From contig NZ_PVNL01000004.1 of NCBI RefSeq assembly GCF_002994635.1, positions 115,381 through 179,380 on the forward strand: a stretch of 64,000 nt of DNA. The letters are read 5' to 3'. The notes beneath the pieces were generated by a model. That model was not told the DNA's origin. It did no database searches and saw nothing but the letters and a program-made list of their open reading frames with translations. Position numbers and translations under genes: made by a program. Origin of the DNA: Enhygromyxa salina. Its GTDB lineage: Bacteria > Myxococcota_A > Polyangia > Nannocystales > Nannocystaceae. Shown piece after piece: positions 35,198 to 44,424 of the stretch (position 1 is the first letter of the stretch; each line of letters opens with the position of its first letter).

Positions 35198-36311
35198 CGC
35201 TGTCCGCCAGCCACCGCTGAAACGCCCAGACCCGCTCCTCACGAGCCCCGAGCACGCCGCCGCGATCGCTGCCACGAACGCCCGTCTGCACGGCCTCGTA
35301 GATCGCCGCGTCCTCGCGCAGCACGCCATTGAGGAACCAACTCGCGGCCGCGCCGACCAGCCGCCGCAGCGGGGCCGTCCACGCTCGCGCAGGCGCGCCG
35401 CGATGCAGGTACAGCCGCACCAGGCTGCGCGAGCTCGCCGGCCCGGTTGGCGTGACCACCTGCAAAAAGCTCAGCACCGGGGTCTCGCCGATGATCAGAT
35501 TGGGGAACGCGTGGTGGTGTCGGTAGCGACACGGCACCGGGCCGACGAGCGCCCGGACCAGCGCGCGGTAGGGCGGGAAGTCGGCGCCCATGCGATCGCG
35601 GTACTCGCTGAAGCCGTCGCCGAGCTCGTGCTCGATCTGCTCGTCGAACACGGGCACCAGCCGCGGGTGGCGGGCCAGCCAGCCGCGATGCAGCTCGTCC
35701 ACGTGGTAGGTCTCGAGCACGTTCTCGACCGGGATCTTCCAGTTGCAGGGGTGCTCGATCGTCCTCGCCAACACCCGCTGGTAGTCGATCGAGAACAGCC
35801 GGGTGACGAGCTCATGGGTCCGCGCGCCCAGCCACTGGTCGAGCGGCGCGGGCTGTTCAGCGAGCGACACGAACACCAGCTGCCCGGCGCACGCGACCGG
35901 ATGGGCGGTCAGCTTGACCCGGCCGATCAGCGCCGACTTACCCGGCGGCGAGGCGAACGACGCCGGGTCGGGGACGCAGGTCAGCGCGCCGTCGTCGGCG
36001 TAGGTCCAGCCGTGATAGGGGCAGCGCAGGCTGGCCGCGCGGCCGCTCGGCGCCAGGCACAGCGCGCTGAAGCGATGCGCGCACACGTTGCGAAACGCTC
36101 GGACCTGGCCGCCCGCGCGGCGCAGCAGCAACGGCGCGCCGAACAGCTCGCGGGTCACGAAGTCGCCCTCGCGCGGGAGCTCGTCGAGGGTCGCGACGCA
36201 GTGCCAGCCGGGACGAAACACCGCCGCCAGCTCGCGCTCGTACCAGCCCGGGTCGTGGTAACAGCCCGGCTCGAGCACGTGCGGGAGCCGGGTGTCGTGG
36301 ATGAACACCAC
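35184..36311 (-). CDS. Rieske non-heme iron oxygenase, ring-hydroxylating alpha-subunit type
   Basis: The product is about 375 residues. The Rieske [2Fe-2S] motif is complete: C77-x-H79 (NVCAHR) and C97-x2-H100 (RCPYHGW). The mononuclear iron site shows ETYHVDELH (H203, H208). It would hydroxylate or demethylate an organic substrate using electrons from a reductase that is not encoded here. The start is uncertain: adjacent GTG codons at 36311 and 36308 are used, though the frame stays open further upstream. It lies between a membrane-protein gene and the divergent desaturase gene and may belong to the same pathway as the desaturase and the adenylating enzyme. Confidence 0.88.
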   Translation of the reverse strand: MVFIHDTRLPHVLEPGCYHDPGWYERELAAVFRPGWHCVATLDELPREGDFVTRELFGAPLLLRRAGGQVRAFRNVCAHRFSALCLAPSGRAASLRCPYHGWTYADDGALTCVPDPASFASPPGKSALIGRVKLTAHPVACAGQLVFVSLAEQPAPLDQWLGARTHELVTRLFSIDYQRVLARTIEHPCNWKIPVENVLETYHVDELHRGWLARHPRLVPVFDEQIEHELGDGFSEYRDRMGADFPPYRALVRALVGPVPCRYRHHHAFPNLIIGETPVLSFLQVVTPTGPASSRSLVRLYLHRGAPARAWTAPLRRLVGAAASWFLNGVLREDAAIYEAVQTGVRGSDRGGVLGAREERVWAFQRWLADSVTAP

Positions 36312-36491
36312 GCGATGGGAGCACCCCCGCGCGACAGTGTCCAGCAGGTGGTCGCGCAGGCTCGGGCGACCGAGATAATCTTCGGCCGACCGACCCCGTT
36401 TGCTAGAGTCGAGCGTGCGGTTCGTGCGGACAGGGGCCTGCGGCGACGGGCAACCGAGGCGGTTCGCGAGCCACGCCCAGGTCTGTCCACC

Positions 36492-37850
36492 GTGAGCGTC
36501 AGTCGTAGCGATGCTCAACCGAGCGCAGATCCGCAGCTGATCCGCGAGCTGTCCCGGCTCGAGCCTTCGCGCTGGCTCGGGGCTGCGATCGCCGACTGGG
36601 CCGTGATCGCGCTGACCTTCATCGTCGTCGACGCGATCGATCACCCGCTCGCCTACGCGCTCGCCGTCGTCCCGCTCGGGTCCCGCCAGCAGGCCCTCGG
36701 TGCGCTGTTTCATGACGCCGCGCACAAGCTGGTGTGTCGACCCAGCTGGCTCAACGATGCGCTGGGCAGCGCGCTCGCGGCCTGGCCCCTGGGGCTGACC
36801 TTGGGCGGCTACCGGCGCTACCACTTCGCGCATCACAAGCAGCTGGGCAGCGCCGAGGATCCCGAGAACCACCACAAGGGCCTGATCCGTCAGTGGCGGC
36901 TACCCGCTCGCGCGCCGCGGGTGCTGCTGGGCTTCCTCGGCGATCTCGTGGGCGGCGGGCTCCCGCACCTGCTCGCGGCCGGCAAGCTCACGCGTCCGGT
37001 CAGCGTGGTCGAGGCGCTGGGCATGGCGGTGTTCTGGGGCGTGATCGTTGGCGCCTGCTGGGTGCTGGGCGTCGTGTGGGTTCCGATCGTGTGGGTCGTG
37101 AGCATCGCCACCGTGTTCTGGTCGGGGGTGAGGCTGCGGATCTGGACCGAGCACCTGGGCACGCGCGGCACCCATCGCGTGCACGTGCCCGAGTGGCTCG
37201 AGCAGCTAATCATGCCCCACGACATCGGCCTGCACTGGGAGCACCACCGGCACCCGAGCGTGCCGTTCTATCGGCTTGGCGAGCTGCGGGCCGCGCTGCC
37301 GGGACCGCCGATCGTGACCCTGCCCGCGCTCGCTCGCGCGTTCACGACCAGCGCCGCGCTGCGCTCGGGGCAGGTCGCCGAGCGGGTCCACGCGCCGCCC
37401 ATGCCGTCGCGCGCACGCACGCCCGCGCCACTGGTGTTGCGCGCGCTCACCCACGTGCTGGCGCCGCTCGGCCTGGGCGTGCTGGTCTACGCGCTGCTGC
37501 GTCCGCGCGCGCTGCTGCTGGATCAGTGGTTGGCCACGCTCGGCGTCGAGCTGCCGGCCAGCCAGCTCGCCGCTGGCGAGCTGGCCACGATCATGGGCTG
37601 GCTGCCCAGCGCGCTGTGGACCTACGCGCTCACGGCCTTCGTCGCCACCCTCTGGACGGGGACCCCACGCGCCGATCCGGGCCGACGCGCGTGGCTGTTC
37701 GTCGCGCTTGCGATCTCGATCGGTTGGGAGCTCGGTCAGGCCGCGCAGCTGTGGCCGGGGACCTTCTCGGTTCAGGATCTGCTCGCGTCCGTCGTGGCGT
37801 TTTTCACCGCGTTGCGATACACATCCAGGCTCACCCGCGAGCACCCATGA
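36492..37850 (+). CDS. Membrane fatty-acid desaturase with a C-terminal membrane extension
   Basis: The 452-residue protein has the three His boxes of membrane di-iron desaturases/hydroxylases: HDAAH (74-78), HFAHH (111-115) and HWEHH (248-252), between hydrophobic segments. Residues about 310-452 form an extra four-helix membrane region (ELGQAAQLWPGTFSVQDLL) that resembles VanZ-like proteins, so the protein is longer than a simple desaturase of about 300 residues. It would introduce a double bond or hydroxyl into an acyl or isoprenoid chain. It starts at a GTG; its stop overlaps the ATG of a 28-codon gene (ATGA), and a PaaK-like gene follows, so these are an operon. Confidence 0.85.
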   Translation: MSVSRSDAQPSADPQLIRELSRLEPSRWLGAAIADWAVIALTFIVVDAIDHPLAYALAVVPLGSRQQALGALFHDAAHKLVCRPSWLNDALGSALAAWPLGLTLGGYRRYHFAHHKQLGSAEDPENHHKGLIRQWRLPARAPRVLLGFLGDLVGGGLPHLLAAGKLTRPVSVVEALGMAVFWGVIVGACWVLGVVWVPIVWVVSIATVFWSGVRLRIWTEHLGTRGTHRVHVPEWLEQLIMPHDIGLHWEHHRHPSVPFYRLGELRAALPGPPIVTLPALARAFTTSAALRSGQVAERVHAPPMPSRARTPAPLVLRALTHVLAPLGLGVLVYALLRPRALLLDQWLATLGVELPASQLAAGELATIMGWLPSALWTYALTAFVATLWTGTPRADPGRRAWLFVALAISIGWELGQAAQLWPGTFSVQDLLASVVAFFTALRYTSRLTREHP

Positions 37851-37933
37851 CTGCCACGACACGCCATTTACTCACCTTCGCCGGTCTCCTCGTGTTTGCC
37901 CTGTTCGCGCTCGCCAGCGCAGCGCCTGGCTGA
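37847..37933 (+). CDS. 28-residue hydrophobic peptide gene
   Basis: The ATG overlaps the desaturase stop (ATGA), and the stop TGA directly abuts the GTG of the adenylating enzyme gene (37934). The peptide MTATTRHLLTFAGLLVFALF plus 8 residues (ALASAAPG) is one membrane helix or a signal-like segment. The tight coupling on both sides argues that it is translated. It may be a small subunit of the membrane desaturase or only a coupling cistron; nothing more can be said. Confidence 0.5.
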   Translation: MTATTRHLLTFAGLLVFALFALASAAPG

Positions 37934-39265
37934 GTGCGGTCGTTCACCCGCCGCGAGCTGGCGGTCAACACAGCTCAGATCGCCGCCGCGTTCCCTGGCT
38001 TCTGGCGCCGGCCGTTCGCCCCGCGGGCCCAGATCCGTCGCTATCAGCTGCGGCGGCTGCAGGCCCTGGTCGCCCACGCCTACGCCAACGTCCCGCTCTA
38101 CGCCGAGCTGTACCGCGGCGCCCACGTCAGTCCGCGCGACCTGCAGACGCTCGAGGACCTGCGTCACTTTCCCACGGTCAGCAAGGACGACGTGCTCGCG
38201 GCCTACCCAGACGGCGCGCTGACTCGGGGCCTGGATCTGCGTCGCTGCCTGGTCTCGAAGAGCTCGGGCTCGAGCGGGCAGGTGCTCGAGGTCGTGCACC
38301 AGGCCGATCGCGTGTCGATTCAGGGCCTGGCGATGCACCGGTTGTTGGCCCAGTACGCGCCCTACCGCCCGTGGCATCGCTTTGTCTATGTGTACACCTC
38401 CGAGTATCCGGCCCGCTCGCTGTTTGGCACCTATCCCATGATCTTGGTGCCCACGCTGACGCCGATCAGTCGGCTCATCGATCGGCTGCACACCCTGCGT
38501 CCGCAGTTCTTGGCCTGCTACCCCAGCCACCTGCGCGAGCTCGCCGACGCGATGGGACCGGCCGGCTGCAAGCGGCTGGGCCTGCACGCGATCTCGGTCT
38601 CGTCGGAGCCCTCGAGTCAGCGCGAGCGCGATCAACTCAGCCAGCGGTTCGGCTGCGGGGTCTACGACGAGTACTCCAGCGAAGAGCTGACCCGGATCGC
38701 CGCCCAGTGCGAGCAGGGCACCCACCACGTGTTCGAGGACGTGGTCTACCTCGAGCTGCTCGCGCCCGACAGCGAGCGGGTGGTCGGGCTTGGCGAGCCG
38801 GGCGAAGTCGTGGGTACCTACCTGCACAATTTTGCGATGCCCTTCATCCGCTACCGCCAGGGCGACACCGCGCGGCTCGAGCCCTCGCGCTGCGGGTGTG
38901 GCCGGACCTTCAACCAGCTCAGTGAGCTACGCGGTCGGCGGTTGGACGCGTTCGTGCTGCCCAGCGGGCGGGTGCTCACCAGCGGGTGGCTGTTGGACGC
39001 CACCTACAGCTTTCTGCTCGATGTCGGGGCCGAGATCGCGGCGTTTCGGCTGATCCAGCGCAGCGCCGGGCACGTCGAGATCGTGCTGGTCCCCGGCCAC
39101 GGATGGCGCCCGGACATGGCGGCCGCCGTGCAAGCCCGGTTCGTCGAGCTCGTGGGGGAGCCGCTGCGCGTGGAGGTCCGGTTGGTCGCCGAGATCGCCC
39201 GCAGCCCAGCTGGCAAGCACCAGCCGATCATCTCCCACCTGCGCGGCCGATCTGGAACCTGCTAG
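37934..39265 (+). CDS. PaaK-like adenylate-forming enzyme (phenylacetate-CoA ligase family)
   Basis: The 443-residue protein has a family-typical N-terminal region (LVAHAYANVPLYAELY and HFPTVSKDDV), the phosphate-binding loop VSKSSGSSGQ, YDEYSSEEL in place of the YGxTE motif, and FIRYRQGDTARL with the Arg/Asp ribose contact, followed by CGCGRTFNQL. These enzymes activate aryl or acyl carboxylates as adenylates and pass them to CoA or other acceptors. It sits in an operon behind a desaturase and a tiny membrane peptide, and near a Rieske oxygenase. That setting suggests tailoring of an activated fatty or aromatic acid. The acceptor is unknown. Confidence 0.87.
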   Translation: MRSFTRRELAVNTAQIAAAFPGFWRRPFAPRAQIRRYQLRRLQALVAHAYANVPLYAELYRGAHVSPRDLQTLEDLRHFPTVSKDDVLAAYPDGALTRGLDLRRCLVSKSSGSSGQVLEVVHQADRVSIQGLAMHRLLAQYAPYRPWHRFVYVYTSEYPARSLFGTYPMILVPTLTPISRLIDRLHTLRPQFLACYPSHLRELADAMGPAGCKRLGLHAISVSSEPSSQRERDQLSQRFGCGVYDEYSSEELTRIAAQCEQGTHHVFEDVVYLELLAPDSERVVGLGEPGEVVGTYLHNFAMPFIRYRQGDTARLEPSRCGCGRTFNQLSELRGRRLDAFVLPSGRVLTSGWLLDATYSFLLDVGAEIAAFRLIQRSAGHVEIVLVPGHGWRPDMAAAVQARFVELVGEPLRVEVRLVAEIARSPAGKHQPIISHLRGRSGTC

Positions 39266-39278
39266 ATTCCGCGTCGCC

Positions 39279-39833
39279 GTGAATCAGACATTCGAGACCG
39301 CGCGTATGTGGCTGCGTCCCGTGGCCGAGGCCGACCTCGACGCGCTCGTCTCGCTCGACGCCGACCCCGAGGTGATGCGCTACATCAGCGGTGGCGTACC
39401 CAACTCGCGCGAGGACTACGAGCGAGGCTTGCTCGCGCGGATGCGGGCCCACGTGGACCAGCCGTACGGCTTCTTCAGCGCGTTCACAAACCCCAGCGAG
39501 GGCGAGTACCTGGGCTGGTTTCACCTGCGGCCCAGCGTGTTCGACGAGCACATGCTCGAGCTCGGCTATCGGCTGCGGCGCGAGGCGTGGGGGCGAGGGC
39601 TCGCAACCGAGGGTTCGCGGACGCTGCTCGATCACGCGTTTGGGACCCTCGACCAGACCGTCGTCGACGCCTGCGCGCTGCCAGTCAACACCGCCTCGAT
39701 CGCCGTCATGCGCAAGCTCGGGATGACCTACGTGGGCACGTTCAGCCATCCGCGGGTGACGCAGATGCAGGTCGCGCGCTACTGGATTCATCGGTCGGGT
39801 CACCCGTCGGCCGGGTCGCGCGGGGCTTGTTGA
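39279..39833 (+). CDS. GNAT-family N-acetyltransferase (RimJ/RimL type)
   Basis: The 184-residue protein begins TARMWLRPVAEADLDALVSL, typical of the RimJ/RimL group, and has the acetyl-CoA loop RREAWGRGLATEGSRTLLD and the C-terminal NTASIAVMRKLGMTYVG. It acetylates an amine, either a protein N-terminus or a small molecule. It starts at a GTG 13 bases after the adenylating enzyme gene, in the same direction. Its last 92 bases overlap the 3' end of the convergent permease gene, so one of the two C-termini may be an extension. Confidence 0.9.
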   Translation: MNQTFETARMWLRPVAEADLDALVSLDADPEVMRYISGGVPNSREDYERGLLARMRAHVDQPYGFFSAFTNPSEGEYLGWFHLRPSVFDEHMLELGYRLRREAWGRGLATEGSRTLLDHAFGTLDQTVVDACALPVNTASIAVMRKLGMTYVGTFSHPRVTQMQVARYWIHRSGHPSAGSRGAC

Positions 39834-41166
39834 AGCCCACGAAGTACACAATCAGCGCCCCGGCGATCCAGGCCGCCCCGATCGCCGCCGCGCCGCGGAC
39901 CTCGGGGTCGAGCCAGGCGCCCACGACCACCGCGACCTCGCTCAGCCCAAACAGCAGCGGGACCAGGGGAAAGCCCGGCATCCGGACCGGTCGCTGGGCG
40001 TGAGGCAGGCGCCGCGCCAGGACCAGCGACGCGAGCCCGGTCAACGCAAAGAACACGCCATCGACCAGCACGACCCCGGTCAACAGCCGGTCGACGCCGT
40101 CCTCGCCGGCGATCAGCAGCAGCACGATCGCCATGCTCGCGAGCAGCAAGATCGCCGGGATCGGCGTGCCGCGTGTCGCGTGAACCCGGCCGAGCAACGG
40201 CCACAGTCGCCCGTCTCGAGCCAGCGCGAACAGCAAGCGGGGGCCGGTGAGCAGCTGGGCGTTGAGCACCCCGAGCGCCGAGATCGCCACCGCGATGGCG
40301 ATCGCCCGACGGCCGGGATCTCCAAACACGACCGCCACGGCGTCGGCCGCCAGGGTCTCGCTGGTCGCCACGCCAGCGTGCCCGAGCAGCGCGAGGTAGG
40401 CCCAGTTGACCAGCAGGTAGACGGCGACCACGACCGAGACCCCGACCAGGATCGACACGGGCAAATTCCGCTCGGGCCGCTCGACCTCGCCACCCATCCA
40501 CAGGACCTGCTGCCAGCCACCAAAGGTGAACAGCGTGGGGACCAGGGCCGCTGCGATCGCGGCGATCGGGTTCAGGTTCTGGCTGGTCTGAACCGCCGCG
40601 CCCGAACCGACCGCGTCGACGCTGGGTGGCGCGGCGAGCAGGGCGACCGCCGCGACGGCGAGCAAGGTCGCGAGCTTGGCGATGACCGTCAGGTTCTGGA
40701 TCCGCGCCCCCCAGCGCACGCCGGCCGCGTTGGCGAGCGCGATCCCGATCGTCATCGCAACCGCGCAGCCGAGCGTGGGCCAGGGCCCCAGCACCGCGCC
40801 GGTCACCGCCACGGCCAGGTTGTCGACGCAGACCAACGCGATCACCCCGATCGCGCCTGCCTGCGTCGCGGTCGCATTGCAGATCACGTAGACGAACCCG
40901 GTCGCCGACCCGTAGGCGTCCCGCAGCAGCTCGTACTGGCCGCCAGCGCGGGGCACGAGCGCCCCGAGCTCGGCGAAGGTCAGCGCCCCGAGCATCGCGA
41001 TCAGCCCACCGATCCCCCAGGTCAGCAGCGCGAGCCGGCCGTCCCCGGCCAGCAGCGCCACGCGGCTCGGCGTGAAGAAGATACCGACCCCCACGATCGC
41101 CCCGATCACGACCGCGGTCGCGTCGTAGCCCGATAGCTCGCGGCGCAGGGGCTCGTCCTGTCCCAC
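39742..41166 (-). CDS. APC-superfamily amino acid permease
   Basis: The 474-residue protein has twelve membrane segments. Helix 1 carries the broken-helix motif IGAIVGVGIFFTPSRVA. Helix 6 is around LFTFGGWQQVLWMGGEVERP, a signature of the amino acid-polyamine-organocation family. It would transport an amino acid or polyamine by proton or exchange coupling. The C-terminal 35 residues are hydrophilic (Ser/Pro-rich) and overlap the acetyltransferase gene on the other strand by 92 bases. It starts at a GTG. Confidence 0.9.
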   Translation of the reverse strand: MGQDEPLRRELSGYDATAVVIGAIVGVGIFFTPSRVALLAGDGRLALLTWGIGGLIAMLGALTFAELGALVPRAGGQYELLRDAYGSATGFVYVICNATATQAGAIGVIALVCVDNLAVAVTGAVLGPWPTLGCAVAMTIGIALANAAGVRWGARIQNLTVIAKLATLLAVAAVALLAAPPSVDAVGSGAAVQTSQNLNPIAAIAAALVPTLFTFGGWQQVLWMGGEVERPERNLPVSILVGVSVVVAVYLLVNWAYLALLGHAGVATSETLAADAVAVVFGDPGRRAIAIAVAISALGVLNAQLLTGPRLLFALARDGRLWPLLGRVHATRGTPIPAILLLASMAIVLLLIAGEDGVDRLLTGVVLVDGVFFALTGLASLVLARRLPHAQRPVRMPGFPLVPLLFGLSEVAVVVGAWLDPEVRGAAAIGAAWIAGALIVYFVGFNKPRATRPTGDPTDESSSARPASASPADG

Positions 41167-41290
41167 CTGCGCAGGCTACTACGAGCGGCTGAGTCGGCGG
41201 CGCTCGTTCGTTCGCTGGGCCGAGCCGGCGTGAGGGTTGGCGTCCCGGCGTCGCGGCGACATGTGATACCTTCCGCGGGCGACGACGCGT

Positions 41291-42190
41291 ATGACCGCCC
41301 ACCACGTCCTCAGCAGCTGTTTCGTTGGCCTGGCGCTCGCGCTCGCTCCGTTGCCCGCGTTGGCGACCCCGACACCTCCGGGCCTGCTCGCGCCCCCGGT
41401 CGACACCAACGCCGAGGCCCGGGCCGCCTATGAGAGTGGCGAGACCGCCTACCGCCTCGGCCGGTTCGAGGACGCCGCGGTCTCGTTCGAGCGGGCCTAC
41501 GAGCTGTCGGGGCTGTCGGACATCCTCTACAACATTGGCCTGGCGCACCTGCGTTGGTACGACGTGGACGTCGACATCAAGCACCTGCGCCGGGCCAAGG
41601 TCGTGTTCCAGAACTACGTCATCGAGATCCAGAAGAACCCGGATCTCGGCGACCTCGACGAGGCCGAGTCGCTGATCGCCCAGATCGACGAAAAGATCGC
41701 CGCGGACGGAGGCGCCGCCGAGCCACCCCAGCAGGATCCGCAGCCAGCTCCCGTCGTGGAGGGTCCCGATCCGGGCAAGAAGCTGCGGCTCGGCGGCGGG
41801 ATCTCGATGGGCCTCGGCGGCGCGCTGATCGTCGGCGGGGTCGTCAGCGGGGTGTTGTTCGGGCTGCGTGGCCAGGGGCTCGAGGACGATCTCAACGCCG
41901 AGTACGACGCCCGCAACGAGATGGGCTGCGTCGAGAACGACCCGCGTCCAGACTGTGAGGCCATCTTCGCGCGAATCAGCGACTTCCGATCGCGGGGCCA
42001 AGCCTCGAACAACCTGGCGATCGGGCTTGGTGCCTCGCTAGGGGCGATCGGGCTGATCGGCGTCGCGGTCGGGGCCGTGCTGTTCGTGAAGGGCAACAAG
42101 AAGACCAAGGCGTGGCAGCAGGGCCAGGTCAGCGTGGCGCCAATGTGGTCACCGAGTGGCGCCGGGCTCAGCGTCTCTGGCCGGTTTTAG
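41291..42190 (+). CDS. Exported TPR protein with two C-terminal membrane segments
   Basis: The 299-residue product has a Sec signal (VGLALALAPLPALA), TPR-like helices (about 40-135, GRFEDAAVSFERAYELSG), a Pro/Gln-rich linker, then two glycine-rich hydrophobic segments (ISMGLGGALIVGGVVSGVLF and IGLGASLGAIGLIGVAVGAV) and a C-terminal Phe (VSGRF). This layout is common among uncharacterised myxobacterial envelope proteins. The start ATG is 18 bases after a -10-like taccttc. The function is unknown. Confidence 0.7.
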   Translation: MTAHHVLSSCFVGLALALAPLPALATPTPPGLLAPPVDTNAEARAAYESGETAYRLGRFEDAAVSFERAYELSGLSDILYNIGLAHLRWYDVDVDIKHLRRAKVVFQNYVIEIQKNPDLGDLDEAESLIAQIDEKIAADGGAAEPPQQDPQPAPVVEGPDPGKKLRLGGGISMGLGGALIVGGVVSGVLFGLRGQGLEDDLNAEYDARNEMGCVENDPRPDCEAIFARISDFRSRGQASNNLAIGLGASLGAIGLIGVAVGAVLFVKGNKKTKAWQQGQVSVAPMWSPSGAGLSVSGRF

Positions 42191-42206
42191 CTGCTCGCCG
42201 CGATGA

Positions 42207-44237
42207 TCACCGGGGGCTGAAGAACGGCATGCGGCTGGCCGAGAGCAGCTCGGCGATCACCTCCGCCAGCCGCGACACGGTGTAGGGCTTGGGCAGATGA
42301 ATCGCGTCTGCGATCGTCGGATGCGCTCGCTCGCGGTCCAGTGACCTGTCTGCGTAGCCCGACACGAACAGGACCTCGAGCTTGGGCAGCTGCTGGCGGA
42401 CGCGCACCGCGAGCTCGTAGCCGGTCATGTTGGGCATGACGATGTCGCTGATCAGCAGGTCGATCGCCCCCGAGGCGCTCGCCAGCAGCTCGAGCGCCGC
42501 GGGACCGCTCGCCGCCGAGAGCACCTCGTAGCCGATCGCTCGCAGCCCTCGCTCGACGGTAGCGCGCACGACCGCGTCGTCCTCCGCCAGCAAGATCCGT
42601 CCGCTGCCCGACCTCGGGGCGACCGGGGCGAGCTTGGCGTCGACCCGATCGGTCGGAGCCAGCGCGAGCGGCAGATAGATCGAGAACCGACTGCCCCGGC
42701 CGACCTCACTGGCAACCAGGATCTCCCCGCCCAGCTGCTTGACGATGCCGTAGCAGGTCGACAGGCCGAGCCCCGTCCCCTCGGTCTTGGTCGTGAAGAA
42801 GGGGTCGAAGATGTGCGCGAGCGTGGTCGCGTCGATGCCGTGGCCGGTGTCGCGGACCTCGAGCAGCGCGTAGCTCCCGGCCGGGAGCGACTCGCTCGTA
42901 CTTCCGTCCCTCGTTCGCACGGCGACCTCGATGCCGAGCACGCCGCCGCTCGGCATCGCGTCGCGAGCGTTGACCGCGAGGTTGACCACGACCTGCTCGA
43001 TCTGGGCCCGGTCGGCGCGGATCCAGGCGGGGCCTGAACCGATCTGCATCTGGATCTCCACGTCCTCGCCGATGATGCGCGAGAGCAGCCGCTGGGTGTC
43101 CCGGACCAGCTCCTCGAGGTCGAACACCTCGAGCTCGAGGACTTGCTTGCGCGCAAAGCTGAGCAGCTGCTTGGTCAGGCGGGCCGCTCGCTCGGACGCC
43201 TCGCGGATCGTCTCGAGCGAGTCGCGGACCTCGGGGTCGAGGTCTCGATGCAGCAGGCCCAGCTCGCTGCAACCCAAAATCGCCGTGAGCAGGTTGTTGA
43301 AGTCATGGGCCACGCCCCCAGCCAGCCGCCCCACGGTCTGCATCCGCTGCGACAGCACCAGCTGATCCTCCAGCGACTTGCGGGCCGAGATGTCGGTGAC
43401 GGTCCCCGCCATGCCGACGGGCGTGCCCTGCTCGTTGCGGAGCACGCGGCCAAAGTTCGCAACCCAGTGGGTCGTCCCGTCGGGATGCAGCACCCGGTGC
43501 TCGATGATGAAGTCGTCGTTGGCCGGGCCGCTCGTGAGGGTCCGCTGGACCGTGGCCTCGAAGCTGGTTCGGTCCGCGGGGTGTACCAGTGAGACATAAG
43601 CTTCGTAGGTCTTGGCGAACGCACCTGGCTCGAGACCAAAGATCCCCGCGACCGCGTCGGACCAGCGCACCCGTCCGGTCTCGGCGTTCCACTGCCAGAT
43701 ACCCATGCGCGCGACCTCCAGGGCGAAGCGCAGCTTTTGCTCGCTGACTCGCGCGCGCGCCTCGGACTGCTTGAACGCGGTGATGTCGGCGAACGAGGCC
43801 ACGACCGCGTGGGGCATCTCGTGCCCGTCGTGGAACAGCGGCTGCGAGTGAATCGAGATCCACGTCAAGCTGCCGTCTGGCTTGCGGACGCCCATGATGA
43901 CGTCACTCAGGGCCTCGCCGGTCCGGAGGCTGATCATCGCCGGGTGGGTGTCGCCTGAGAATGGCGTGCCGTCCTCACGGATCGCCTGCCAGCGGGGATC
44001 GAGCGAGCTGCGACCGGCGATCTGATCAAAGCTCAGACCCAGGATACGGGTGGCCGCTGGGTTGCAAGTGAGGATCTGACCGTCGGCGCCGTGCAGCACG
44101 ACGCCCTCGGCGAGCTTCGACACAATCAGCTCATAGCGAGTGGCGTCGGAATTCAACTGTTCGTCGAGAGTTGCCCGCGCGCGGAGTTCGGCGTTCTCGC
44201 GCAACAGCCGATCTCGCTCGTCCCGAAGCCGCTGCAT
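42207..44237 (-). CDS. Hybrid sensor histidine kinase with two PAS domains and a receiver
   Basis: The 676-residue protein reads, in order: coiled-coil start (about 1-30), PAS (about 35-155), PAS/PAC (about 165-285, RVLHPDGTTHWVANFGRVLR), HisKA with phosphorylated His311 (GVAHDFNNLLT), HATPase with N, G1 (DTGHGI) and G2 (GTGLGLS) boxes (about 410-530), and a receiver with Asp598 (LISDIVMPNMTGYE). It has no membrane helix or signal, so it senses a cytoplasmic cue. The start was set at MQRLRDERD; the frame stays open for 26 more residues. No response regulator gene is adjacent. It is convergent with the TPR protein gene and divergent from aconitase. Confidence 0.9.
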   Translation of the reverse strand: MQRLRDERDRLLRENAELRARATLDEQLNSDATRYELIVSKLAEGVVLHGADGQILTCNPAATRILGLSFDQIAGRSSLDPRWQAIREDGTPFSGDTHPAMISLRTGEALSDVIMGVRKPDGSLTWISIHSQPLFHDGHEMPHAVVASFADITAFKQSEARARVSEQKLRFALEVARMGIWQWNAETGRVRWSDAVAGIFGLEPGAFAKTYEAYVSLVHPADRTSFEATVQRTLTSGPANDDFIIEHRVLHPDGTTHWVANFGRVLRNEQGTPVGMAGTVTDISARKSLEDQLVLSQRMQTVGRLAGGVAHDFNNLLTAILGCSELGLLHRDLDPEVRDSLETIREASERAARLTKQLLSFARKQVLELEVFDLEELVRDTQRLLSRIIGEDVEIQMQIGSGPAWIRADRAQIEQVVVNLAVNARDAMPSGGVLGIEVAVRTRDGSTSESLPAGSYALLEVRDTGHGIDATTLAHIFDPFFTTKTEGTGLGLSTCYGIVKQLGGEILVASEVGRGSRFSIYLPLALAPTDRVDAKLAPVAPRSGSGRILLAEDDAVVRATVERGLRAIGYEVLSAASGPAALELLASASGAIDLLISDIVMPNMTGYELAVRVRQQLPKLEVLFVSGYADRSLDRERAHPTIADAIHLPKPYTVSRLAEVIAELLSASRMPFFSPR

Positions 44238-44424
44238 GGCGGTCTCGGTGCTGGGCGGGGACCCCTTCAATGTTGGCGAGTATAACAGCTGGGAACTGGT
44301 TCCACGACGCCACACACGCCTGCGAGGCCCTCGTTCTCACGAGCGTCTGTGCCGCCTCTACCCACGCAAGCTTTTCGAGCCTACCGCCCTGCCCAGGAGC
44401 AATCGCAGACCTAAGCTCCTACAA

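Noticed and set aside
35127..36491. A 455-codon upstream extension of the desaturase frame
   Set aside because: It lies opposite the Rieske gene and has antisense composition; the GTG at 36492 starts recognisable desaturase sequence.
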